Source: Cohnella thailandensis (GTDB taxonomy: Bacteria > Bacillota > Bacilli > Paenibacillales > Paenibacillaceae). From it: a DNA stretch of 64,000 bases. Each line of letters opens with the position of its first letter. The stretch's first letter is position 1. The notes below the pieces were generated by a model. The model ran no database searches. It was not told where the DNA came from and worked only from the letters and a program-made list of their open reading frames with translations. Location: positions 372,001-436,000 of the forward strand of contig NZ_JACJVQ010000019.1 in NCBI RefSeq assembly GCF_014212135.1, written 5' to 3'. This document shows, one piece after another, positions 33,347 through 41,585 of this stretch. A program made the translations under genes and the position numbers.

Positions 33347-34669
33347 ATGGGCAAAACTTGGAAGGGGATTGGGATCGCGGCGGTCTCGTTGGCGCTCATG
33401 CTGCAAATGGCGTGCGGCAACTCGAACGACGGCGGCAATGGCGGCAAGAACGAATCGGCATCCGCGCAGGCTTCCGGTTCGGAGAACGGCGGTAAGAAAG
33501 TGAAGCTGAAGTTCTGGGACTTCCATACCGAGAAAGAGGAAGAATTCTTCAAAGGGCTCGTAGACGAGTACAACAAGAGCCAGGACGACGTGGAGATCGA
33601 ATATTCGACTTACAACCAAACGGATTACACGTCGACCAAGCTCCCGACGGGTTTCGCCTCCGGAGACGGACCCGACATCTACATGATCAGCCCCGGCGAC
33701 TTCATGAAGTTCGCCAAGTCCGGACTGATGGCGGATTTGACGCCTTATTTCCCCGAAGGAGCGAAAGAAGACTTCCTCCCGGCTTCCCTCGACGCGGTCA
33801 CGGTCGACGGCAAGATCATGGCGCTCCCATACGAGCTGGAGCTGCTCGGGCTTTACTACAACGAAGTCATGCTGAAGAACGCCGGCGTCGATGTGCCGAA
33901 GACATGGGATGAGCTGTACGAGGCCGCCAAGAAGCTGACTACGAACAAGGTGGCCGGGCTGGTTATTCCTCCGGACAAAGGGGCGTATCTCAACTTTGTA
34001 TGGTATCCGTTCCTGTGGCAGCAAGGCGGCAACGTGCTGAACGCCGACGGAACGCAGTCCACCTTCCATTCGCCGGAGACCGCCAAGGCGCTGGACTACT
34101 GGGGGAGATTCTTCAAGGAAGGCCTGTCTCCGACGAAGCTGCAGAACGGCCCGACGGAGATCGATAACCTCGGCAGCAAAGGAGCGGCCATGCAAATTGC
34201 CGGAACGTGGGCCATCACCCGGGCGGAAGAAGTTTTCGGCGACGTGCCGATTAACGTAGCGCCGCTGCCGATTCCGGAAGGCGGTCAAGCGGCGACGGAC
34301 GCCGGCGGCTGGAAGTTCGCGGTCAACGGCAAGAGCGCCCATGCGGAGGAAGCGGCGAAGTTCGTCATGTGGGCGTTCGCGGAGGATCCGGCTCGCGCCC
34401 TGAAGTGGTGCACCGAGGTGAAGTTCGCTTACTCCCCGCGCAAATCCGTCGTCGAGCAAGGCAAGGCGATTTATAACCAAGGAATGCGCAAAGTGTTCAC
34501 GGAGCAAATTTACGACTCGGCCATTCCGGAGCCGCGGTACCCTTCCGAGGTTCTCGACGTTGTCGGCGACGCGATTCAGAACGTGATGTTCGGCAAGTAC
34601 GACGGAGCCAAAGCGGCCGAGGAAGCGGATGCCAAGATCAACGAGGCGTTGAAGACGGCCAACAAATAA
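33347..34669 (+). CDS. ABC transporter sugar-binding lipoprotein, copy B
   Basis: Binding protein of 440 aa, paralogue of the preceding gene. Lipobox MAC with Cys at about residue 23, then an Asn/Gly-rich linker and a SBP family 1 domain (GDGPDIYMISPGDFMKF, LPYELELLGLYYNEVML, AMQIAGTWAITRA). Start ATG 33347; AAAGGGG lies about 11 nt upstream. It is followed by a hairpin and then two permeases, so it is probably the main transport receptor of this second importer. The ligand is unknown and may differ from that of the importer at 10742. Confidence 0.92.
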   Translation: MGKTWKGIGIAAVSLALMLQMACGNSNDGGNGGKNESASAQASGSENGGKKVKLKFWDFHTEKEEEFFKGLVDEYNKSQDDVEIEYSTYNQTDYTSTKLPTGFASGDGPDIYMISPGDFMKFAKSGLMADLTPYFPEGAKEDFLPASLDAVTVDGKIMALPYELELLGLYYNEVMLKNAGVDVPKTWDELYEAAKKLTTNKVAGLVIPPDKGAYLNFVWYPFLWQQGGNVLNADGTQSTFHSPETAKALDYWGRFFKEGLSPTKLQNGPTEIDNLGSKGAAMQIAGTWAITRAEEVFGDVPINVAPLPIPEGGQAATDAGGWKFAVNGKSAHAEEAAKFVMWAFAEDPARALKWCTEVKFAYSPRKSVVEQGKAIYNQGMRKVFTEQIYDSAIPEPRYPSEVLDVVGDAIQNVMFGKYDGAKAAEEADAKINEALKTANK

Positions 34670-34675
34670 GAAAAA

Positions 34676-34732
34676 CGGCGGGAACCCGGGGCTGGAGCTT
34701 GCGAAAGCCGGCCTTCCATTCCCATCCCGCCG
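34676..34732 (+). other. Intercistronic stem-loop after the binding-protein gene
   Basis: CGGCGGGA (34676-34683) pairs with TCCCGCCG (34725-34732) around an inner GC-rich hairpin. It lies between binding protein and first permease, as in the first importer (12171-12203), and has no T run. Confidence 0.55.
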
Positions 34733-34747
34733 ATGGGAGGGAGTACG

Positions 34748-35635
34748 TTGACTCCGAAACGAATCAGCGCGAGAACGAGGAATGAATGGGTTACGGCATA
34801 CGGATTTTTGCTTCCCAATCTGATCGGTTTGTTCGTGTTCGTGTTCGTACCGATCGTTTACGCGTTATATGTCAGTCTCCACGATTGGAACGCGCTTAAC
34901 CCGAAGGCGTTCTCGGGACTCGATAATTATCGAAAGCTTCTTCATGACGACCAGTGGTGGAGTTCGATCCGGATCACGCTCACGTTCAGCGTCATCTACG
35001 TTCCGTTACTGTTCGTTTTGTCTTTGCTCTCGGCCTTGCTCATGAACGCGCTGCGGGGAAGGACGAAAGGAGTCGCCCGCACGCTGTTCCTGCTTCCGTT
35101 CGCCGTCACCTCCGTCACCTCGGCGGTTATCGGCATGTTCATGTTGGACCCGCGGAACGGGGTAATCAACCGTTTGCTAGGCCTGATAGGAATCGGCCCG
35201 CAGCCATTCCTAGGCTCTACTTCGCAAGCGATGCTAAGCATCATCGGGGTTATTCTATGGATCAATATCGGATATAACATGATCATCTTCCTGTCCGCCA
35301 TCAAGGAGATTCCCCGGGATTATTACGAGGCGGCGGGGATGGACGGGGCGACCGGGTGGAAATCGTTCCGCTTTATCACCTTGCCCCTGCTCCGAGAAAC
35401 GAGCACCTTCATCTTGATCGTGACGACGATCGGATCCTTCCAGGCTCTCGATCAGATTCTCGTGATGACCAAAGGCGGACCCGCCAACGCGATGGAAGTG
35501 AGCGTATTGTATATATTCAAGCAAGGATTCGAATTGCTTAACATGGGCTATGCCGCGTCGCTCGCCTTCGTGCTGTTCCTGATCATATTCGGATTATCGT
35601 TAGTCCAATTGAAGCTGTTCTCCAACCGGAACTGA
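34748..35635 (+). CDS. Sugar ABC transporter permease (MalF/UgpA-like), second importer
   Basis: Integral membrane subunit of 295 aa with six hydrophobic helices (first: FLLPNLIGLFVFVFVPIVYAL). The EAA loop is YYEAAGMDGATGWKSFRFITLPLL. TTG 34748 is chosen as the start because GGGAGGG lies 6 nt upstream; an in-frame ATG at 34733 has no ribosome site and lies in the hairpin. It pairs with the permease at 35664. Confidence 0.92.
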   Translation: MTPKRISARTRNEWVTAYGFLLPNLIGLFVFVFVPIVYALYVSLHDWNALNPKAFSGLDNYRKLLHDDQWWSSIRITLTFSVIYVPLLFVLSLLSALLMNALRGRTKGVARTLFLLPFAVTSVTSAVIGMFMLDPRNGVINRLLGLIGIGPQPFLGSTSQAMLSIIGVILWINIGYNMIIFLSAIKEIPRDYYEAAGMDGATGWKSFRFITLPLLRETSTFILIVTTIGSFQALDQILVMTKGGPANAMEVSVLYIFKQGFELLNMGYAASLAFVLFLIIFGLSLVQLKLFSNRN

Positions 35636-35663
35636 GAGAAGCTTCGGCCTGTGGGGTGAAACC

Positions 35664-36476
35664 GTGAAAGTATCCAACCGAATCGTTATGCCGGCCGTCG
35701 CGCTCGCGCTCGGCTTCGGCATGATTTTTCCGATATACATGATGATAATTAGCTCTATGCGCTCGGAGACGACGGTGTTCGCCTTCCAGCTGCTGCCGGT
35801 CGAATTCCGCTTCTCCAACTTCGCGGAGGCATGGTCGGACTCGGGGCTTCCCCGCTCCATCGCGAATTCGCTGTTCGTCTCCGTCACGGTTACCGTCGTC
35901 GCCATGGTTTTCCATGCCATGTCCGGTTATGCGTTAGCCCGTCTGAGGTTTCCCGGCCGGAGGTTCGTCTTCGCCTGGATGCTCAGCACGATGATGGTAC
36001 CGTTCTCGATCATCCTGCTTCCTTTGTATCTCATAACGAAGGAGTTGGGGATGGCCAATTCCTATTGGGGGCTGATCGTGCCCTCCATATTCAATGCTTA
36101 CGGCATTTTCCTGTTCCGGCAGTTTTACCGCGATTTTCCGAAGGAGCTGGAGGAAGCGGCTTACATGGAGGGGCTCAGCTTGGCCGGCACGTTCTTTCGA
36201 ATCGCGTTTCCTTTGTCCGTGCCTATTATCGTTCCGCTGACAATCGGATTTTTCCTTGCCAATTGGAATTCCTATTTATGGCCTCTCATTATTACGCAGG
36301 ACGAGAAGCTGTGGGTCGTTCAGCAAGAGCTGGCGCACCTCGCGGGCGGGGGTTACTTTACGCCGTGGAATATCGTGCTGGCCGCCGCGGTTATCGCCGC
36401 GATCCCGACTTTCGTCTTATTCTTCATCGCGCAGCGCTATTTGGTGGAGGGCATCAAGATGAGCGGCATCAAGTGA
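35664..36476 (+). CDS. Sugar ABC transporter permease (MalG/UgpE-like), second importer
   Basis: Second permease of 270 aa. Six hydrophobic segments and the EAA loop ELEEAAYMEGLSLAGTFFRIAFPL are present, with C-terminus QRYLVEGIKMSGIK. GTG start at 35664 with GGGGTGA upstream. It is the last gene of the sugar region; a terminator follows at 36571-36616. No ATPase gene is near, so a shared multi-importer ATPase is assumed. Confidence 0.92.
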   Translation: MKVSNRIVMPAVALALGFGMIFPIYMMIISSMRSETTVFAFQLLPVEFRFSNFAEAWSDSGLPRSIANSLFVSVTVTVVAMVFHAMSGYALARLRFPGRRFVFAWMLSTMMVPFSIILLPLYLITKELGMANSYWGLIVPSIFNAYGIFLFRQFYRDFPKELEEAAYMEGLSLAGTFFRIAFPLSVPIIVPLTIGFFLANWNSYLWPLIITQDEKLWVVQQELAHLAGGGYFTPWNIVLAAAVIAAIPTFVLFFIAQRYLVEGIKMSGIK

Positions 36477-36570
36477 AACCGGGCACGAAGGGCGATTAGG
36501 CGTATTTGGCCGGATATGTATGATATTTCGACCTTAAGAAGAGTAAACCGGCGGGTTTGCAACGAACACG

Positions 36571-36616
36571 AGGCTGTCCCATAAGTCATCCAATTGACTT
36601 AGGGACGGCTTTTTTT
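36571..36616 (+). terminator. Rho-independent terminator closing the sugar region
   Basis: An imperfect stem (36571-36588 with 36595-36610) and a run of T at 36611-36616. It stands between the convergent permease and MmyB-type regulator genes, ending just before the latter's stop codon. The AGGCTGTCCC end resembles some insertion-sequence termini, but no transposase is present. Confidence 0.85.
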
Positions 36617-36622
36617 ACGCGA

Positions 36623-37474
36623 TCAGGACCGGATTTGGGATTGCGCCATTAATTTGCTCAGCTTCTCCTCGGTACGGGTGTTGGAATCGGGAGTATAGAC
36701 GCTGCACCGCAGATCCGAGCTGCCATGCACGGTAAGCGAGGTGAGATGGAATTGCATCTTGCCGGCCTTGGCGTGCCGGAACTCGATGACCATCTCGGGC
36801 GCCGAGCTCACCTTGCTCTCTTCCCACAGCCGGTTGAAGTCGGGGTCGAGCTCGCGCATCTCGTCGAGAAACCGCCCGTACCATTCGTCGTCCACGTATT
36901 CGCCGTAATACGAACGGAAGATCGAGAGGAAGTCGCTGACGAATCGCTCCCAGTTGACCGCAAGCCTCCGGAATTCCCGGCGCTCGAACAGAAGCCGGAT
37001 CAGGTTGCGCTTCTCGGGCGGAAGGAGCTCGAAATCCAGGAAAATATGCGAAGCCGCTTCATTCCAGCCGACGATCTGGAAGTGCCGGTCCGAGACGATC
37101 GCGGGGCAGGAGGAGAGCTCCTTCAGGATATGGCGCAGGGAAGCATCGATGCGCGTAGGTTCCAACGGCCGAGGGGCCGCGAAGCCTCCGGACTCCATCG
37201 CCAGCGAATGCAAATACTTGCGTTCGTCGTTCGTAAGCTTCAGCGCGCCCGCGATGGATTCGAGAACGGCCGCGGATACTTGAATATCCCGGCCTTGCTC
37301 CAGCCACGTATACCAGGTCGCGCTCACGCCGGCGAGCTGTGCCACTTCTTCCCGGCGAAGGCCCGGAGTGCGTCGGCGCCCTCCTTCGGGCAGCCCCACG
37401 TCCGAGGGCTTTAGCTTGGCGCGTTGCGTTTGGAGAAAGGCGGACAAAGCCTGTAATCGGGCGGATCGATTCAT
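36623..37474 (-). CDS. XRE-type regulator with MmyB-like ligand domain
   Basis: Transcriptional regulator of 283 aa. The N-terminal helix-turn-helix (RTPGLRREEVAQLAGVSATWYTWLEQGRDI, about residues 35-64) shows the RRxEVAxLAGVS signature of the MmyB class. A C-terminal PAS-like ligand domain begins near residue 105. MmyB-type domains have been found to bind fatty acids. The gene is divergent from a FabF-like synthase with a shared intergenic region, consistent with control of lipid metabolism. AAGGAGAC lies upstream of ATG 37474. Family assignment is good; ligand and target are inferred. Confidence 0.88.
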   Translation of the reverse strand: MNRSARLQALSAFLQTQRAKLKPSDVGLPEGGRRRTPGLRREEVAQLAGVSATWYTWLEQGRDIQVSAAVLESIAGALKLTNDERKYLHSLAMESGGFAAPRPLEPTRIDASLRHILKELSSCPAIVSDRHFQIVGWNEAASHIFLDFELLPPEKRNLIRLLFERREFRRLAVNWERFVSDFLSIFRSYYGEYVDDEWYGRFLDEMRELDPDFNRLWEESKVSSAPEMVIEFRHAKAGKMQFHLTSLTVHGSSDLRCSVYTPDSNTRTEEKLSKLMAQSQIRS

Positions 37475-37529
37475 CGTTGTTGTCTCCTTTAACGGTTACG
37501 GGGTTCACCCAAAGTGTTGCCTGGTGTTA

Positions 37530-37569
37530 ATTATACTAGGATAAATGACAACTTGTAATAGGATATCCT
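37530..37569. promoter_or_regulatory. Divergent control region of the MmyB-type regulator and fabF-like gene
   Basis: A minus-strand TATAAT (37535-37530), preceded at 17 bp by TTACAA, suits the regulator gene. A perfect AGGATATCCT palindrome at 37560-37569 lies between the two starts and is a candidate operator. The -35 match is weak. Confidence 0.4.
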
Positions 37570-37618
37570 CTATGCCATGCTATATTCATAGTCAGCTATT
37601 AAGAGGAGGTACTAAACG

Positions 37619-38863
37619 ATGGAACGAGTCGTCATTACGGGATTGGGAGCGATATCCCCGCTGGGCAACGATGCGGATTCCATGTGGAAGCGAATGGTCG
37701 CGGGGGAATCGGGCATTCGGGAGATAGAGGATTTCGACGCGAGCGAATTCAAGACGAGAATCGCAGGCACCGTTCGCGACTTCGACGCCGAAGGCTTATT
37801 CGGGAAGCGAGAAGCGAGAAGAATGGATCGGTTCACCCAATTCGCGCTTGCCGCGGCGCAGATGGCCTGGGACGACTCCGGGCTGGAAGCGGAGAAGACG
37901 GATCTCGAGAGGCTGGCCGTCTACGTCGGTTCCGGAACGGGAGGCATCCGCACCCTGCACGAGCAGGAGACCGTGCTTAGAGAGCGCGGGCCGGATCGGG
38001 TCAGCCCGCTGCTCGTCCCGATGATGATCTCGAATATGGCCGCGGCTTCGATCAGCATTCGGTTCGGGGCGATGGGTCCGTCCATGTCGCCCGTCACGGC
38101 CTGTTCGATCGGCAATACGTCGATCGGCGAGGCGTTCCGTCTCATCCGTCTCGGGATATCCGACATCGCGTTCGCGGGCGGGGCCGAAGCGGCGATTACG
38201 CCGATCTCGCTGGCGAGCTTCGGCAACGCGACTTCGTTGTCGACTCGCAACGAAGAGCCGGCGAAGGCGAGCCGTCCCTTCGACGCTAACCGCGACGGCT
38301 TCGTGATGGCCGAAGGCGCGGGAATCTTGATCCTGGAGTCGCTGACCCACGCCCGCAAGCGCGGAGCCCGCATTTATGCGGAGGTGATCGGTTACGGCGC
38401 CAGCTCCGACGCCTATCATATGGTGGCGACCCATCCGGAAGGCTACGGCGCCTATCTGGCGATGCGATCCGCGCTGGCCGAAGCGGGAATCGAGGCGAAG
38501 GACGTCGACGTCATCAGCGCGCATGCCACGAGCACGCAGCTCGGGGACCGTTCGGAGACGCTGGCCATCAAGCGGCTGTTCGGGGAGCGATCCGGCCGGG
38601 TCCCGGTTACGGCGAACAAATCGATGCTCGGCCATCTGCTCGGAGCTTCGGGAGGCGTTGAAGCGATCGCTCTGGCGAAGAGCCTGCAGGACGGCGTGAT
38701 CCCTCCGACGATCAACCTCGAGAACCCCGATCCCGAATGCGATCTGGACTATGTGCCGAATGTCGCGAGGGAAGCGAAGCTTCGGATCGGGATGTCTAAC
38801 TCGTTCGGCTTCGGCGGGCATAACGCGGTTATCGTGCTGAGCAAAATGGATTCGGATAACTAA
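37619..38863 (+). CDS. fabF: Beta-ketoacyl-ACP synthase II (FabF-like)
   Basis: Condensing enzyme of fatty-acid elongation (414 aa, typical for FabF). It condenses malonyl-ACP with acyl-ACP in the cytosol. The catalytic triad is intact: Cys162 in VTACSIGN, His302 in SAHATST and His339 in LGHLLGASG. The C-terminal NSFGFGGHN motif is present. AGAGGAGG lies 9 nt before ATG 37619. It stands alone, without fabH, fabG or acpP. It may therefore be a second FabF for altered fatty acids rather than the housekeeping copy. Its divergent MmyB-type neighbour may sense lipids and control it. Confidence 0.94.
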   Translation: MERVVITGLGAISPLGNDADSMWKRMVAGESGIREIEDFDASEFKTRIAGTVRDFDAEGLFGKREARRMDRFTQFALAAAQMAWDDSGLEAEKTDLERLAVYVGSGTGGIRTLHEQETVLRERGPDRVSPLLVPMMISNMAAASISIRFGAMGPSMSPVTACSIGNTSIGEAFRLIRLGISDIAFAGGAEAAITPISLASFGNATSLSTRNEEPAKASRPFDANRDGFVMAEGAGILILESLTHARKRGARIYAEVIGYGASSDAYHMVATHPEGYGAYLAMRSALAEAGIEAKDVDVISAHATSTQLGDRSETLAIKRLFGERSGRVPVTANKSMLGHLLGASGGVEAIALAKSLQDGVIPPTINLENPDPECDLDYVPNVAREAKLRIGMSNSFGFGGHNAVIVLSKMDSDN

Positions 38864-39001
38864 GAGACGTTCGGCGGCGGAGGAAGGGGCTGTAGGGGAA
38901 TCCATTCCGCAGGTGGATGCTGGAATTTTGCCGATCCGCGTCCCTTTCTCTTCCTCCTTAGCCCATCCAATGGTATGATAGGGCTAAGGAAGGTGCTATT
39001 C

Positions 39002-39649
39002 ATGACGACAAGCCAAGACAATGTGAAAGAACAAGAAGAAGCGGAGAAAGCCAAAGAACAATTGAAGGAGCTCGTGAACGCCCTTCATCATAACGGAATC
39101 GTGGCCCTGCAGTCCCAATTCGAAGATTGCAAGGTCGACGGCCAGGCGACTCAGCACAACGTGTACGGTCCGATGTTCACGTTCCGCGTTACGAAGGAGA
39201 ATGGGAACGCTTACGTTTGCGGATTTTTCCTGCGCGAGCTGTTGACCACCTTCCAGACGCGCCCGAACCCGGCGTTATGGATGTCCTCTTTCTTCGTGGA
39301 TCTCATGAAGTCTCCGGAAAGCGTCCTGCTGCCCCGTCCTCCGCAGAACGAAGACGAAGCCAAAGCTTTGATGGACGGCAAGATTCTGCCCGGTTGCTTC
39401 GGCGCGATCAAGGAAGAGTTCGATCCGGACGAGATTTATTCCGGACTGGACATTCACCCGGAGCACGGTCCGGTGCTGGAAGCCGGCTTCCCGAGGTACA
39501 AGGACGGCAACAACGTCGTCGCGATGCCTCTTCATCTGCTGCTTGCCCACTTCCTGATGAATCGCGATCCGTCCGACCTGATCATCGACGGCCTCTACCG
39601 GATTCTGGAGGAGCAGGAGAAAGCCGAAAGCGAACAGCCTCAAGCGTAA
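39002..39649 (+). CDS. Hypothetical protein (215 aa)
   Basis: Product not recognised. It is a soluble protein with a highly charged, probably coiled N-terminus (residues 5-30, rich in Glu/Lys/Gln), then a mixed alpha/beta region with FTFRVTKENGNAYVCGFFLREL and an acidic C-terminus. There is no signal peptide. ATG 39002 is chosen because AAGGAAGG lies 8 nt upstream. It is monocistronic, with a strong terminator at 39666-39700. Codon use resembles the neighbours. Confidence 0.8.
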   Translation: MTTSQDNVKEQEEAEKAKEQLKELVNALHHNGIVALQSQFEDCKVDGQATQHNVYGPMFTFRVTKENGNAYVCGFFLRELLTTFQTRPNPALWMSSFFVDLMKSPESVLLPRPPQNEDEAKALMDGKILPGCFGAIKEEFDPDEIYSGLDIHPEHGPVLEAGFPRYKDGNNVVAMPLHLLLAHFLMNRDPSDLIIDGLYRILEEQEKAESEQPQA

Positions 39650-39665
39650 TAAGGAACAGAGCAAT

Positions 39666-39700
39666 GACGGTATCCGGATGCTTCCGGGTACCGTCGTTTT
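39666..39700 (+). terminator. Rho-independent terminator
   Basis: A 13-bp stem (39666-39678 with 39683-39695, one G-U pair), tetraloop and T run at 39697-39700, directly after the 39002 gene. Confidence 0.9.
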
Positions 39701-39799
39701 GCGTACGGCGAACCTTCATCTTCGGTTTACCCTGGAGATACCTGGATATACTAGAGCTTTATCGATAAGTAAAAAAGCTCGAAAGGGGAAATCGACCGA

Positions 39800-40660
39800 A
39801 TGAAATGGCTTAACGCAGCGGCAACGCTCCTGTTCTCGGGAGCCGCCTTGCTCGCGAATTTTGGAAGCGGGGACGATCTTGGCGCAGCGAGCGTGGCCGG
39901 ATTCGATCCGATGCCGGGATCCGGCGTACATGCGCATCCGTCCGCGAGTTTGGAGACGGAGGAAGAGAAAGGGATGCTCGCTTCCTGGACTTGGACCGAA
40001 GGAACGCCGAGCGCGGAACGCCCTGCCGAGCTTGTCATTCGATTAAAGGATCGAAGCGGGAAGCCGATCGACGATCTTCAAGCCAATCACGAGAAGCTTA
40101 TGCATCTGATCGCGGTAAGCGAGGATTTGGAGCAATTCCGGCACTTGCACCCCGAATACGAGGGAGAGGGAGTCTTTCGGATCGCCCTCTCGTTTCCGAC
40201 GGGCGGGAAGTATAAGCTGTATGCGGATTTCATGCCCGCTGGCCATCGCGAGCTGATCCGAACCGCGGAGGTCGAAGTGGACGGAGGGGCAGAAGAGACG
40301 GCGGCGGAGCTGTCGCCAAGCCGTTCGCTGTCGGAATCTATGAACGGGGTCGAGATTACGCTGAGTGCGGGACATTTGATGGCCGGAATGCCTACGACCT
40401 TAACGTACACGTTCCGGGACAAGAAATCGGGCAATCCCGTTCGCGATCTGGAGCCGTACTTGGGGGCCGTCGGCCATGTGATCGCGATCGGCGAAGGAGC
40501 GGGGACGTACCTTCACGTCCATCCGATGAACGAGAAGACGGCCGGTCCTCAGGCGGTGTTCTCGGCGACTTTTCCCAAGAGCGGCATGTACAAAATATGG
40601 GGGCAGTTCCAACGGGGCGGGGAACTCATGACCGTTCCCTTCGTGCTTCGAATTCCATAA
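39800..40660 (+). CDS. Exported protein with duplicated His-containing domain
   Basis: A 286-aa protein with an N-terminal hydrophobic export or anchor signal (LNAAATLLFSGAALLANFG). It seems to hold two related beta domains. Residues about 95-150 have LMHLIAVSEDLEQFRHLHPEY and about 220-275 have GHVIAIGEGAGTYLHVHP; both go on to a G-KYKLYADF / G-MYKIWGQF strand. The conserved HxH and His-Pro motifs suggest metal (for example copper) binding at the cell surface, but no specific function is known to me. AAGGGG lies about 11 nt before ATG 39800. A hairpin terminator follows at 40686. Confidence 0.75.
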   Translation: MKWLNAAATLLFSGAALLANFGSGDDLGAASVAGFDPMPGSGVHAHPSASLETEEEKGMLASWTWTEGTPSAERPAELVIRLKDRSGKPIDDLQANHEKLMHLIAVSEDLEQFRHLHPEYEGEGVFRIALSFPTGGKYKLYADFMPAGHRELIRTAEVEVDGGAEETAAELSPSRSLSESMNGVEITLSAGHLMAGMPTTLTYTFRDKKSGNPVRDLEPYLGAVGHVIAIGEGAGTYLHVHPMNEKTAGPQAVFSATFPKSGMYKIWGQFQRGGELMTVPFVLRIP

Positions 40661-40685
40661 CCGCAATAGCGGAACCTCGTATAAA

Positions 40686-40730
40686 AAGGGCCGTTCGCAA
40701 TGGTCAGCACGACTCGGGCGAGCGGCTCTT
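40686..40730 (+). terminator. Probable terminator
   Basis: AGGGCCGTTCGC pairs with GCGAGCGGCTCTT (G-U pairs included) across a 19-nt loop, followed by a short T-rich tract. It serves the gene ending at 40660 and overlaps the 3' end of the convergent membrane-protein gene. Confidence 0.6.
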
Positions 40731-41069
40731 ATTTATATCCATAGTAAGAGCGGAAATAAAATATAGAATCAGAACTAGAGCGAAGAGGTTAAAAACGCTC
40801 GGAACAGAAGCTATGGCAAGGTAAAGTCCGTACGGAAGCGACCATGCGAACGAGATAAACATCAGTAGGCGATTGCGGAGCCACGAGCTCAAGAGACCGA
40901 GGATCGCGGAACCAATCAGCATAAGCGAGACGATGAGAACCGTGCTAGGGCTGGCTTTCAGTTCGGCGTACGGATTCCAGAACAGAAAAATAACGCACAG
41001 GGCCAGGCTGCTTGCGGAAGCGGCCACTCCCGTAAGAGAAATTCGCATTCGCATTCGCATGATCCGCAC
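40704..41069 (-). CDS. Small integral membrane protein (121 aa)
   Basis: Unrecognised membrane protein with four predicted helices (about residues 12-31, 43-61, 66-86 and 89-110). The N-terminus is an odd Met-Arg alternation (MRIMRMRMRIS) encoded by repeats of ATGCGA. The start is uncertain: GTG 41069 is only 4 nt from an AAGGAGG element (41074-41080), whereas ATG 41060 is 13 nt away. The convergent neighbour's terminator lies over its 3' end. Function unknown. Confidence 0.7.
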   Translation of the reverse strand: MRIMRMRMRISLTGVAASASSLALCVIFLFWNPYAELKASPSTVLIVSLMLIGSAILGLLSSWLRNRLLMFISFAWSLPYGLYLAIASVPSVFNLFALVLILYFISALTMDINKSRSPESC

Positions 41070-41114
41070 AAGACCTCCTTAGCGCCGATATATCCTCATT
41101 TTACAAGATTTCAT

Positions 41115-41156
41115 AAAAAAGATCCGTCTCGGCCGACGAAAGGACGGGAGACGGAT
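41115..41156 (-). terminator. Rho-independent terminator (minus strand)
   Basis: Reading the minus strand, ATCCGTCTC (41156-41148) pairs with GAGACGGAT (41130-41122), followed by six T (41120-41115). It ends the small gene at 41175-41435. Confidence 0.85.
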
Positions 41157-41174
41157 GAAAGTCTGGCAACGAGA

Positions 41175-41435
41175 TTATCCGCAAGCCGGATAAGGGATCA
41201 CGTCGGACACTTCCGATAATGGATAATGGAAGGTAGCGAATTGCGTCTGATACAAATACTGCAGCAGGTAAAGCTGGCCGTTGTTGACGTTGCAAAGAAT
41301 TCCGGAGGCGCCTTGGCCGTTCCGGAGGGACACCCCGACGGGCCTGCCCATGAAATACATCGCTTTCTGTTGCACGGTCACTGCGCTGCCGGACGGCTGC
41401 TGTTGCTGGCCCTGATTCGCGAACGGCGTTAGCAT
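41175..41435 (-). CDS. Small hypothetical protein (86 aa)
   Basis: A Gln/Asn-rich 86-aa protein with no membrane segment. ATG 41435 is chosen since AGGAGGG (41452-41446) lies 10 nt upstream; longer in-frame ATGs at 41570 and 41492 have no ribosome site. A central strand-rich region (GRPVGVSLRNGQGASGILCNV) resembles small beta-barrel proteins, and the tail is YPYPACG-like. It is possibly sporulation- or coat-associated, but that is a guess. A clear terminator follows. Confidence 0.7.
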   Translation of the reverse strand: MLTPFANQGQQQQPSGSAVTVQQKAMYFMGRPVGVSLRNGQGASGILCNVNNGQLYLLQYLYQTQFATFHYPLSEVSDVIPYPACG

Positions 41436-41585
41436 GGCGGGCAATCCCTCCTGTGAGATTATCTGGGTTATTGTATGCGAGCCGCCCGCCATCCGGTCAA
41501 TCGTCCCGACACTTTCTTCCCGGTAGAAGCTTGACTCGGATCGATTAACGTCGGATAATGGCTCAGGCATCTAACGTACGGAGGC

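Noticed and set aside
3582..36476. L-fucose catabolic operon
   Set aside because: FucI is present, but no fuculokinase-type kinase, fuculose-phosphate aldolase or fucosidase family was seen. The glycosidase set fits D-arabinan better.
36571..36616. Insertion-sequence end (AGGCTGTCCC-type)
   Set aside because: No transposase, second end or target duplication is visible. The structure is fully explained as a terminator.
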